A stretch of DNA of 64,000 nt, taken from Chrysaora quinquecirrha (Eukaryota; Cnidaria; Scyphozoa; Semaeostomeae; Pelagiidae). Of this stretch, positions 10,721 through 20,522 are shown in pieces. Both the position numbers and the translations under genes were made by a program. How positions within the stretch are numbered: position 1 is the stretch's first letter; each line of letters begins with the position of its first letter. Location of the stretch: NCBI GenBank assembly GCA_014526335.1, contig JACTAT010000337.1, positions 357,407-421,406 of the forward strand, written 5' to 3'. The notes beneath the pieces were generated by a model that was not told the origin of the DNA, made no database searches, and saw nothing but the letters and a program-made list of their open reading frames with translations.

Positions 10721-12591
10721 TTAGGGAAAAGACCGAGAAATGTTTTCTAAACAACGCAAAGGTTCCTTATAATGCTTGAAGGAACTGAACAAACAATTTA
10801 GCTCCATGGAATATCTGTTCCCTCCAGGGGTTATTGACCACAGCTCCCAAATCACAGGAATAGAATTATTAGCTGGATGTAAATTGCGAAAACTATGGTA
10901 CTCACTCTGAATATCGGTGTCAAAGTTTTGCGCATCATCATCCTGAACAGTTGCCTCACTGTTCTGTTCTGCTACTGTATCTTGGCTTTGAAGTCCATCA
11001 TCCTCTGGGCTCATTTCTTGCTCCAGTCCTTCAAAAGAGAACGGACGGTAAAACCACCGCTGCTCTTGATCATCTGGGTCATCCACAGATGCGCTATCCT
11101 TCTTGAAATATGTTGGAAACATGCCGACATAACGTGCCTTTTTCTGCGCTTCTGCAATGCCTCTTTTCCACTCAACGACTTCTTCTCCTTTGGCTGGATA
11201 CCTCCGCAGATCACCTTGCTTTGAATGTTGTTGAAACTGTCTCTCCCATACGCTTTCTTGTTTTGCATGTGCACGTGCAATTGTTGGACCATTTGGATCA
11301 GCTTGAATTGACTGCAGCATCATTATATGGTTAATGTTACGTTTCATTTCGGCAAAGCTATAATTATGATGATTGCCTATCCATTGTCCATTCAGTGAAA
11401 AGAAACTCTCACATGGGTCAGAACCAGTCAGATCTAGCCTGCAATCGACATCGGGATGGTTGTCTCTCATGAAACAAATGACAATAACAGCAAAATGGCA
11501 GGAGATTAGTGCATCCTCATAGCACTCTCTTGTGATAAAGTTCTTCTGAAGGGCCTGCTTTGGATGTTTGTGCACAAAATTTTTCCAGATACCTAGAAAG
11601 TGAACTATGTATCCAGCATATGGAATTCTTTCCGACAAAGAGGCAACTGGCGAAAAATATATCTCCACGTAATGCCAGACTATCTCTAAGTATGTAAGCA
11701 TTCCTCTCAATGATGCATCAGGTGCCTTGCCGTTTACACCCTCTATCATTTCCTTCAAGCATTCCTGAACCGTAAGATATGTGATTTCTTGTGCAGCTTG
11801 CCAATTCTGACGGTCCTTTCTTTCAATGTGGTTCTTGGTCAGACCATGAGGTAATCTAGGAAATGTTTCTGTTACGAGAAGAAGGTGGTTCATGTGGATC
11901 ATGAGGCCATCTCCTCTCATGAGCAATATTCTTGATGGGTGGTCCAAAGGGTTAATCATCTTCTTATGTTGGCGAATACAGTCTTGGTCCCTAATATCTC
12001 TTATTATGTATCTATCGCTACCTTCCATACTCTAAAAAGATTAGGAAAAGCCGCTAGATTTAACGCATCATAAAATGGAAAAAGAAATAAAAAACGAATG
12101 TTGCTGTGCTGAATGCTGCAGATCACTCTGCAGCCTAGATACAAAGTATCTTACCTCTTTCTTGGCAGACAATGTAAACCCAAGTTCCTTTGAAATAGGT
12201 TGGAAACGATTGCCCTCTTCTGATCTCATATTTTCGAGCATAAGCTTCCTTCTCCTTGCTTCTCCATCCGAGCTGTGTCCAATTAAGGGGTCGAGAAAAC
12301 CTTCTAATTTCTTACAATATTCGTTCTTGATTTCTTTCCATTGACGTCGAACATCTTCAAAGGCAAACTTGTTACAAGTTGGTGAAAGTAGAAGGACTAC
12401 TCTTTGAAGAGCTGGGTGTAGAGGATACAGAAGTATCACACGAGCACAGCCACCAACCTGATAGTCAGCAAATGCCTTTGTAAGCGTGTTATAAGATTCT
12501 TCGTTATCCCCAATTACAATACTAAGTCTTGCCATACAGTTATGATTTCCTTGGTCATCGGTTTTAACACCACAAAAGATAAGAGAGCTTC
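10721..12591 (-). CDS. Intact two-exon gene of an unnamed transposase-like family
   Basis: Exon 1 (12591-12155) and exon 2 (12031-10721) join across a 123-bp intron with donor AAAGAG|GTAAGA and acceptor TTTTTAG|AGT, both in phase 0. The joined protein is about 580 residues with no stop. Exon 1 includes KTDDQGNHN, LLSPTCNKF and PLIGHSSDGEARRRKLML. Exon 2 includes LLMRGDGLMIHMNHL, then RLDLTGSDPCESFFSLNG (residues ~198-214 of exon 2) and an acidic low-complexity C-terminus. The late GSDPCEsFFS motif resembles the C-terminal Glu motif after the helical insertion of hAT- or P-type transposases, which is inference. I do not recognise the family by name. The upstream start is uncertain: the frame opens just after a stop at ~12592, and an ATG lies at 12535. 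The absence of lesions amid decayed elements is notable. Confidence 0.6.
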
Positions 12592-12605
12592 TCGCATATT
12601 ACCAG

Positions 12606-12842
12606 TGTTTTCTGGCGATTCCACCTTGGACAGTAGGTACATCACAAATGAGCAAAGCTGATGTCGCCAAAACATCTCTAATTGCAAACATGCGCATATT
12701 TGTCGAGAAAGCTATCCGAAGAATAAAAGAGTATCAAATTTTGAAAAATGAAGTTTCAATTCTCGTGTTGCCTTTGATAGAAGACATCGTAGCCGTTTGC
12801 ACCGCATTTTCAAATTTAAAGAAAGCTTTGAACCAACAGTGA
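12606..12842 (+). pseudogene. C-terminal exon of an ISL2EU-type DDE transposase
   Basis: The frame starting just after CCAG at 12605 reads CFLAIPPWTVGTSQMSK, then IANMRIFVEKAIRRIKEYQIL and IVAVCTAFSNLKKAL. This is the C-terminal block of DDE_Tnp_4 transposases of the ISL2EU group of the PIF/Harbinger superfamily ('IPPf...q.s..ev..t..IA..RiHVERai.RiK.f.il ... vc..L.Nl'), including the catalytic Glu (VEK). Everything upstream (N-terminal domain, first two catalytic Asp) is missing: the minus-strand gene at 12591 begins directly beside it. The exon faces the YqaJ pseudogene tail to tail, the arrangement expected for a two-gene ISL2EU element. Confidence 0.75.
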
Positions 12843-13051
12843 ACGTTAAATTCTAAAACACAAAAATAACCCCTTATGCTACTTTTAAATAAAGAAAAAC
12901 ATTGTCATTCAAAGATGCATATAATTAGTAATTTCTAGTCAAATATCAACAAATAAAACATGTTTAAAACAAATAAGACTACTTCTTGTGAGAGCTATTA
13001 CAAGTTCGTCAAATATTTATTTCCGAGTTCATGGCATGTTGGATGCAGCCT

Positions 13052-14945
13052 TCACACCCCCCAGTCGTCACTGGGGCTACTCTGCATGCTGATGCATGAC
13101 CAATGATGCCATTGATTGCACCAGGAGCACTCAACGCTGTTCTTCTCTGCCTTTTCTATCTTGTCTGGTTCCAGACAAGGCTTATCGCAGCGAGGGCAAA
13201 AGTACATTATTCTCTGCTTAAGAAGAACCCGTGCAATATGAGTTTTGAAGAATATTATAACATTCCTCTCCATGTCTTTCCAGTGTCCTTTGTCGAAAGG
13301 GACCTTTTCTATAAATGGGTCCACATTTTCGGTCCAGACTACAAAATAGCCTGCTTCAGCCCCAAGTAAGCCAATCTGGGCCGTCAACTGGCTATAGTAC
13401 TTGTGAACATTCTTCAGATGAATACTGCAATCTGTGTCTTTCTTTAAAAAATCGAGCTCTTTGCACCCTTCAATCACAGTTTTTTGTCTCATTTTGAAGG
13501 GGCATTTGTACTCGACAGGCATTGGTTTTGCTTTGCAGCACGAGCATTTAAAAATTTTGTCTGGCGATGCCCTTATGTAAGGAAATGCTTGGCTTGCCAT
13601 GAGACCTGACTGGAGTAACTTTCCACGCTTGTGCTATTCCACCACTTTCTTGTGAAATGCCTTTCTTGCATCCTCCTCATGCTCTCTTCCAAATTTTACA
13701 GCTGGGATAGAGCCAATCTCGACATCTTTAAAAGAATCTAGCAAGAAGAAGCCTTATCTTTCCACTCTTTCCTATAGATCGTGCTATACTGTTTATTTTT
13801 GTGTACAATTCTCTTATTTTTGTGCCTGTTACACAACCAACCCGTTGTCACTTCCAATGACTTGAGCCAGCTTAAGCCCTCGTACATTTTTCAAGCTCTG
13901 CTAGCTGTTTCTCGTTGAACGATAGGGCATCAACAAACTTACTGATAAGAGTTTGCTCATCTGCATTGGGATTTTCCACCAAAACATGCTCGGCAATTTC
14001 AGGTAATGAAGGTGGGCAGGCATACATTTCTGGAGGTGCAACACTCTGTGCGACAGCTGATGGCATAACGACGGGCAATTTTGCAATGAATCCTTCTAAT
14101 CTGGTCTCAACATTGTCCCTCTTTTCTACAGGCCTTACATCAAAGCTATTCTTAAAATCACTTTGAATTATGGGTTTCTTTGCTTTGCTTACCTTTCATG
14201 CTTTCTAATAGCAACATCTCTGATTTGCTGTGGCTCTACCTCCCTCTCTGTACTTTTGTTCCATGCGCAGGCTTTAGCTGTACAAGCTGGATCAATTAGC
14301 CTATCGGAATTTGCAAATTCAACTTTGCATAGAACGGCAACGACATAATTGCAGCAGTCAGCAAATCCAGCAGTACAGGAACAGTTTGCACACAGAACCT
14401 CTCCTTCTTTTGAGCATAAAATCCAAGCATTTCTTGGCTCTTCTCTGAGTTTCTGCGATGGTGTTACGTTGCATTTTAAAATGACGAAATTCTCAGAAGG
14501 GGTAAATGAAAAAATCTCGTGAACAAATCCGCTCATAAAGTATGAGAATGCTTTTTGCGCCTTGTATTGCCTAATTTACTTGGACTCGAATGCTTTTTTC
14601 TTCAGAACGTAACAGAAAACCTTCCCAAGATCTATTTGTGGCCATTTCGAAATGTCATCAACCCAGTCCTTGCTGTCAATTTGCTTGGGATCAGGAATCT
14701 TGAAGTCAGTCAACAATTTCGCCTACGTCTGTTTCAGCTCTATTTCCAATTCCCTAATATCTTGCCTTACCGGATGCTTTTGCTTGTAGGCCACCAAAAC
14801 TCTTGCTGCTAGGTCCAATTTCGAAACCCTCTCTGCTCAAACCTCTCATCGCCAAATAATACTTTAGCTCGTCAGCACTCCACTCAAGAAAGTCAGAGCA
14901 AGATAAAACCTTTTTCGCAATAGATTTGTTACTTTTTGAAGCCAT
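13052..14945 (-). pseudogene. SWIM-zinc-finger / YqaJ nuclease protein of ISL2EU type
   Basis: Starting at ATG 14945 the protein can be read almost through, with a frameshift near 14770 and stops near 14700, 14555 and 13645. Order: a SAP-like helix pair (FLEWSADELKYYLAMRGLS), a SWIM-like finger (near 14390, CANCSCTAGFADCCNY; the usual His is Tyr), a linker, then a YqaJ-type nuclease with VKFGREHEEDARKAF, SPDKIFKC and VEYKCPFKM (catalytic Asp and Glu-x-Lys present), QLTAQIGLLG, GYFVVWT, and a Cys/His-rich end (CPRCDKPC, ECSWCNQWHHWSC) resembling a PHD finger. YqaJ enzymes are lambda-exonuclease-like. ISL2EU transposons carry this as a second gene beside the transposase. A GTAAGC after KHER (~14190) might be a donor. 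The lesions argue for a pseudogene. Confidence 0.75.
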
Positions 14946-15109
14946 GGTAATATCGAAAAACAAGAATGTGGATATCTCAGACAACTTTCTGACAATTTGA
15001 GAAATATAATTTTGAGTTACTAGTTTGCCTTTAAAGTTTAAATTTACAGAGTTTCTCTTTCTGTCACAGTTCTGACGTGCAAGAAGGGCTGTTCTGAAGG
15101 TAACCAATC

Positions 15110-15880
15110 AAAATATACTGCTACAATATTCACAACGCTATCAACCAATGAAAATGCCTTTCCCGCGACCTTTTTTCCGCTACAAAATGCGTCAGAGACC
15201 ACTCCCACCAAAAAATTCCACTAAGATTTCTCTCACAGGTTTTAAAAGTACCCAACATTTTTTACAGAAAAATATTTTTCTAAATATTCATGAATCATAA
15301 ATCGAAATAAAAATAGTTCATTCTTTAAGAAATAAATCCCAAAATTTCATCCATACTGCATTTTCAAGTAATTTTGGTGTAGTTATGGGTTTTCTCCCTT
15401 AAGAACACCCACAAGATGCAGAATGTTTTTCATAGCATGATGCAATCCATTTGGATCACATGACAAAAACGGGGATGACTTTGGATGTCGATATCTCAGT
15501 GAATCGGGGCTGGATTTCAGTAAGTGACTTATTGAATGAGAAACCAATTCATAATGTTTCAGAAAAGCGTTTTCAGAGTGTAGCTGGGCTTCCCTGTCCA
15601 TCTCAGATTGCCCTGACGTGAAGGGACCCAAAGTAGGGCCTAAAACAGTGGTGTTAGAAAACTAGGAAGTTGAGGAGGAAAAAGATACGAAAAGATCAAA
15701 GTAAGTTGTTATTTCTTTAGACATAATATGATAGGTTGGAAAATATAAAAATTGTATCAAATTTTACCTACTTTAGATATTTTTATCGATTTTCAAAATT
15801 AGACATTTTTTTGTTATGATCCAGACGACTGGCACTAGTGACATTTAGTCCCAATCCATAATGGCGCTAGAAAACGTGAA
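15110..15880. other. No clear gene; possible right end of the ISL2EU element
   Basis: The sequence right of the YqaJ gene start holds a short minus-strand frame (15383-15631, with HAMKNILHLVGVLKGENP) that I cannot assign, and AT-rich spacer. If the element is complete on this side its TIR should lie here, but I could not identify it. Confidence 0.3.
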
Positions 15881-15922
15881 ATCGCTTATTGTAAATTTTT
15901 CATGGAAATCACAGTCAATTTT

Positions 15923-16381
15923 CTACACCCTGGAAAAAGTTTGAAAGATTCGATCCCGATCTTCTTCCTCTAAGAATGGTGTCATGTTCAATAAACTGTT
16001 AGGACAATCAATACAAACAAAATGTCTACAGTTGGCCAGAACAAGAAGGTCTTTACCCTTATCTCTATATTCACTTAGTGATATAAAACATACTGGACAA
16101 CCTTTGCTTTCTGTTAAAAGAGGTATGACACTAAAAGATTCACGGCAACTTACTTGTGAGGCTTTAAACACATGTTCCATTTTGAAAGAAACTGTTGTCG
16201 CTGCAGCCTCTCGAAGACCAGTGTCATTATTATGACCTTCTGATCTTTCACTCCCATTCAGTAGTACAGTAGTTGCATCGCTGTTCAAATCAGCATCATG
16301 ATCCTTGTCATCAGAAATGTTATGGACATCAATATTAATGTAGCCACCATCATCATCATTCCGTCTTGTCCGTGCTGCCAT
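15923..16381 (-). pseudogene. RING-finger protein, copy A (truncated by frameshift)
   Basis: Starts MAARTRRNDDD, followed by an acidic region (DIDVHNISDDKDHDAD) and a RING finger: GCPVC, then ANCRHFVCIDC (Cys-x-His and Cys-x2-Cys pairs intact). The last RING pair is lost: after DRIF a frameshift gives QTFSRV and a stop, where copy B reads VCPVCRKL. The coiled-coil half found in copy B is absent from copy A. A RING domain usually marks an E3 ubiquitin or SUMO ligase. With the fourth metal-binding pair gone this copy should not fold. The promoter upstream carries the ribozyme-bearing insertion. Confidence 0.7.
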
Positions 16382-16448
16382 TTTAGTTTGTGTTGTCTTG
16401 TCATTACTTTGATGACCGACTGCTTGACTTCTCTGCTCCCTTGGAGTT

Positions 16449-16457
16449 CTATTTATA
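16449..16457 (-). promoter_or_regulatory. TATA box of RING gene copy A, duplicated by an insertion
   Basis: On the minus strand the sequence is TATAAATAG, 68-76 bases upstream of the RING start codon at 16381. It overlaps the 11-bp direct repeat ATACAAACCTG (plus strand) that flanks the adjacent insertion, so the element chose the TATA region as its target. The gene-proximal TATA is still intact. Confidence 0.6.
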
Positions 16458-16465
16458 CAAACCTG

Positions 16466-16730
16466 GACGCAAATAATAAAAACAAGAATTCTAAACTGAA
16501 TAAACTAACAGACTTCCTTAAAAAACTCTAATAAAATCTTTAACTACACTGAGGCCTTTCAGACTCGTGTCATCATCAGAGTGTGTCTAACAAAACTGAG
16601 CTGAATACAAAAAATTTTTAAAAATACAATTCAAACATATGAAAACAACAAGGAAGTGAGTAATGATTTAATAGTTTCTTTTTTTTAGTATTTTTTTTAT
16701 CTTATATATCGTACCTTTGTTACCTAAAAT
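16466..16730 (-). mobile_element. 265-bp insertion with hammerhead core (retrozyme-like), copy A
   Basis: The body is flanked by perfect 11-bp direct repeats ATACAAACCTG at 16455-16465 and 16731-16741. Copy B has the uninterrupted site (ctatttatacaaacatgaagg, 21561-21581), so this is an insertion and not a shared ancestral segment. It codes for nothing evident. On the minus strand it has a hammerhead-ribozyme-like core at 16546-16584. Short non-coding elements with type I hammerheads (retrozymes, and Penelope-like element remnants) are known in metazoans. Only one hammerhead is present here, so it is either a monomer-length retrozyme insertion or a fragment of a larger element. Confidence 0.65.
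16546..16584 (-). ncRNA. Hammerhead-ribozyme-like motif, copy A
   Basis: Read on the minus strand: stem I strand ACACU, core CUGAUGA, a small hairpin GAC-ACGA-GUC flanked by U on each side, core GAAA, the palindrome GGCC, the cleavage triplet end UC, then AGUGU, which pairs perfectly with ACACU. This is the order of a type I hammerhead with an almost loopless stem III, as in metazoan retrozymes thought to act as dimers through the palindrome. Predicted scission lies between plus positions 16551 and 16550. The U-U at the base of stem II is not canonical and may weaken it. Confidence 0.6.
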
Positions 16731-17637
16731 ATACAAACCTGAAGGGCACAGGGGAACAACAAGCACTGCAGCAGGCAACGTCTGTTTCCAGGAAATAATG
16801 AGATCATTTGACATGTTGAGACATTGCTTTGAATAGTAAAATTCATAAGCTTTTGAAATCACGTTTCATAACGTGTAATTTACATTTCTCTTATTACTAA
16901 GCTGAGTAAATAGGATAGTCATTAAAGAAATCAGGGGGGGAGTAGAAATTTCTAGCAATTAGAAGTATTGATTTTTTATATGGGGTGCTAGGGGAGAACT
17001 AGTTTCACATTTCACATTTACATCAGCATTGAGAAACTTTAACAACATTCCCCATGATCCATCAGTATTATAATTCATTAGTTTGTAAATAATCACTCTT
17101 TTTGCACTTTTTAGTCTTTTTTTTATTGCGTCAACTGCTCTATGATCAAAAGTGAACAACTGTCATCCACTTGGCCCCATTCACAAGTCGCTCTGAAATC
17201 ACGAAAATTCAAAAATAAGTGGGCGTCCAATAGCTCAATCAAGACTTTCCCACACTTTTAGGGGTTAATTTGAAATAGAGGCTAGTTCTTAATAGGAACG
17301 AGGGTAAGAGTTAACAAAATATCCGACAGAGCGAGGAAAGTGATGGCGAAGTAAATGTCGAAAGCAGCTTTGTAATTGTTGCTTCTGCTAAATATCTATC
17401 TTATGGAAGTGATCAATTGACGGTAAGAATTGACAGTTTTCCTATCAATCAAAAATAAGGTACCGTAGTATCAAATTCTCTTTCTATATATCTTCTTAAT
17501 AGGTTGATACCTTATACCTTTATATGTATCTAGGTATCTAAAATATTTTGACCTTGTTTTCGTTTATTACCTAAAGCTTTGATTTAGCTAGCTTACCTTA
17601 CTCTTTTTACTATCTATCGTTTTCTATTTTCACTTAG

Positions 17638-17738
17638 CAACCTGTTCTGTAATCCAGAGAGGAAACACACACACATGAAGAAAGAACAAACACAGTGCAT
17701 CACATTCAATGAACATATCAATAATGCAAAAATCAATG
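17638..17738 (+). CDS. Candidate plus-strand exon in copy A (repeated in copy C)
   Basis: A 101-bp open segment bounded by TTTTCACTTAG| and |GTAGGTAAT. One frame is open and reads NLFCNPERKHTHMKKEQ followed by CITFNEHINNAKIN. The same exon with the same splice signals is at 32245-32345. A possible upstream exon (about 17315-17407, ending GACG|GTAAGA) has an open frame with VESSFVIVASAKYLS and also occurs in copy B (about 22270-22379), but its phase does not match this exon. Product unknown. Confidence 0.35.
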
Positions 17739-17799
17739 GTAGGTAATGTGTAAGATTTCATAAAATAAAAAAATGTAAAAAATTAAAAGATCAGTCTAT

Positions 17800-18300
17800 T
17801 TAAAATCCATTTAATGCTTCCCATTTAAGCCCCTCGATCATTCGTTTAAACTTTTGTTCTTCTTTTTTTCCTTGCTTCCAACCTTGCTTTAAGATCATCC
17901 TGGTCTAGTGGCTGTGGTGCTGGTGATGGTGTTGATGATGGCAACGTCTTCTTCGTGGAATTTTCTGGAGGAATTCCAAAACCTCTTTGTAAAAAACATA
18001 ATTATTTGTCTTCTTGGTAAAGTTTTGGATATAATCTAATTTGTACAGGAACAGTTTCAAGAAAAACAACAACATGAAAGGTCTTATGAATGTATTCAAC
18101 ATTATTTTCAGAAATTCTTACCTTTATATTTAGAATGTTGTCTTATGAATTTTTTGTAGTCAGATTTAATTGTATGGGCATGGATCCAGTCATCTGAAAT
18201 AAAATTCTCAATGTAAAAAATAACAACAGTTTGCAAGAAATGAATATTCACGAATAGAATTAAGATTGACATACCTTGCATCCTGTCCATTTTTGGCCCA
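17800..18300 (-). pseudogene. Small lysine-rich gene of the unit, copy A
   Basis: Minus-strand terminal exon ending LKWEALNGF-stop (stop at 17800-17802), preceded by a Pro/Gln/Asp segment (PQPLDQDDLKARLEARKK). A one-base shift in the AARKK run breaks the frame relative to copy C. An upstream exon ends at 18122 with KFIRQHSKYK|GTAAGA. It lacks about 30 residues present in copy C. See the copy C entry for the better version; function unknown. Confidence 0.45.
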
Positions 18301-19479
18301 ATATCTTGTGCCAGGTTTTACCTCCAATGAAATAGTTAAACATGAATTCTTTCTTGGGGAAGAACTCTTGTCCTTCAATTACAACTTTGTTTTTGCGTTC
18401 ATGTTTGAGTTGTTCTAGAATGACTTGAAAATTTATCTGAGAAAACCTCTTCCTCTAAATCATAGACACATAAAAAAAACATGTCGTTCAAATCACAAAT
18501 TAATCTTAACCTCTGTTCTCTTTTCTTCAATGCGGTTTTGACAGGTATTGACTGTTTTAGTTTCCAAATATTCTGTGGGAAAATCCCAAATGCAAAGGTA
18601 CAAGTAAATAAATCAAGCCCACAAATGTTCCCAAACCAACACTTCCAGCAAATACTTGGTTAAACAACCAAGTGTTGATATGTATAAAGCAAATGGTTAT
18701 GCAAAAGTCCCAAATCCTTTCCAAATATGACCTTGAATTAATATCTAGAAGAGGCAATGGCGAGAAAAAACATGCCATTGATGCATTTGGAAGTTTGAAT
18801 CATGCTAAGCTCAGCAGAAATTGCAATAAACCTTAAGTAATCCAAAGGTTAGCTAATCCTAAACAGCGTTTTGGCATCAAAAAATAAACAATGCAAAAAA
18901 TGCAAGATTATGCAGTCTGTAATATCAAATATGTTATGCAAGCCCTAAAGTTACTATTATTTTGTTTTTAATTGTTATTATTCTATTATTTTGTTATTAT
19001 TTAGTCAAACTAGTTATGCCTTCTACCCTTGCTCTCTCCATCTCAAAATGCTATGATAAAATTTAATTGACAACTATTTACTGCTTATTTCATATAAAAA
19101 CAATATTTTTATAGATCATTATCAGAGTAAAACTACAGTAGAATTACAATTCATAAGTTGTTTACAAATCTAATAAGCCCCTTCAAAACTGGACTACCAC
19201 CACCCTTCCCCATTCCATCTCTTTTCCAAGGAATGTTTTTATGAAATCACAAGTTCTTTTGTGAAACTAACTTAACCATAATATGCAAAACATCCCAAAC
19301 TGTTGTCAAAAGCAGTATATGGATAGGACGAAACAAACTTTTTCTAAAATTTAATCATATTAGGTATTTTCTAGACAACTGTTTAGTTTTGTTGTCGATA
19401 CAAACTATTGTCTCTTGAAATACTACTTAAAGCTCTGAAAGGTCCCAAAATTAACAGCACTTCAAGATTCTCTGCGAAA

Positions 19480-20522
19480 ATGGCTCAAGAAAACATGAAC
19501 CAACAGCTAAAGAGAGAAATTCTCGAAGAAATATACAAAAATTTTCATAGCACAACAACAAATTTTGGAGACAGATCGAATGAAGAAGACCCGTTGAGTA
19601 AGTTTTTTGAAAAAATTCTACTTCTAAGAAGTACATAGTCTTTGCTCTTAGTTTGTCCATATTTTACTTATGTGTATGCATAATACAACTATACGAAGGA
19701 AGCGGTTCTGTAGTATTTATACTGTTTGTGTTCCAGCTACAGATTTTTTTGATATCTTTTCTTCTTCTGTCTCCCTTTCTTGCCAGAACTGTTTTTGTCA
19801 GACAATAGTGGTTTTTCACAGGCATTATAGTGTTTTCTTTTTTTTGGGATTTAATGCACCTTTCAAAGGATAGGGCACCATTTGCTCTTTGGTTATGGAT
19901 CGTTTTGTGTCGTAATAGATTTGATGGTTTACTTAGCATTTGTCATTTTTGTGATAATCACCTGCAATTACAATATGATATGGTCTTGCGCATCCTCCAT
20001 AGCAAATATATCATGTTAAAGAAACCACATCCAAGTAATCTTGTTCTATTTTAGGTGAATACTTATTCGATCTATTCAAGGACATGATCGTGCAATAGGT
20101 CAACAAAATCTTTTTGGAAATGCACGCCTTCCTGAATTTCTCGAGAGGGAAGATGCCATCTTGGACAAGGAGAAGCCAGATCAGAATAATTTGTTTTCAA
20201 TCCGACAAGGAACATTCAACCTTTTATTACAAATATGTGCAAATATTAGATAAGACCTCAAAATTCAATTGCACCAATGACTGATCAAAATATTACCGTT
20301 ACCATTAACCAACAACTAGGAACATTAATCAATCAAAGTGACCTTGTAGTTGAAATGAAATGTAAAATGTTTCACGATGGTGCACCATGGACAGCTGAGG
20401 CCCAAGATCAAAAGTACATATCAGATATCAACAATCTTTCTGCTAGTCTTTTCAACAACATATCCCTGAGAATAAACAGACAAGAGATACCAACTTCTGG
20501 TGAATATGCCATAAAAGGTTAG
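19480..20522 (+). pseudogene. N-terminal part of the unit's transposase-like gene, copy A
   Basis: Exon 1 (19480-19597) encodes MAQENMNQQLKREILEEIYK through FGDRSNEEDPL and ends at a strong donor A|GTAAGT. A phase-compatible acceptor ATTCAAG|GA at 20080 leads to exon 2: HDRAIGQQNLFGNARLPEF, LEREDAILDKEKPDQ, FSIRQGTFNLLLQICANI, then a stop at 20251. A one-base shift continues as RPQNSIAPMTDQN through INRQEIPTSGEYAIKG to 20522, where copy B begins. Copy C shares the sequence up to GQQN and there jumps to the protein at 35061, so both were probably parts of one long protein. I do not recognise the N-terminal domain. Confidence 0.45.

Larger units (their letters stand above)
15885..20107. repeat. 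Multi-gene repeat unit, copy A
   Basis: This segment is repeated with high similarity in copy C (30.5-35.06 kb) and partly in copy B (20.97-22.45 kb). Landmarks in the same order: RING gene start (16381/31054/21494), ribozyme insertion (A and C only), CCCCATGATC(C/G)ATCAG motif (17049/31720/22010), AAAAATAAGGTACC (17450/32045/22424), exon of a plus-strand gene (17638/32245), small minus-strand gene (17800/32407), and the block ending at ATAGGTCA(A/G)CAAAAT (20107/35059), after which A and C diverge. Copy A keeps a first exon (19480) that copy C lacks; copy C has a 425-bp insertion that copy A lacks. Confidence 0.8.
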
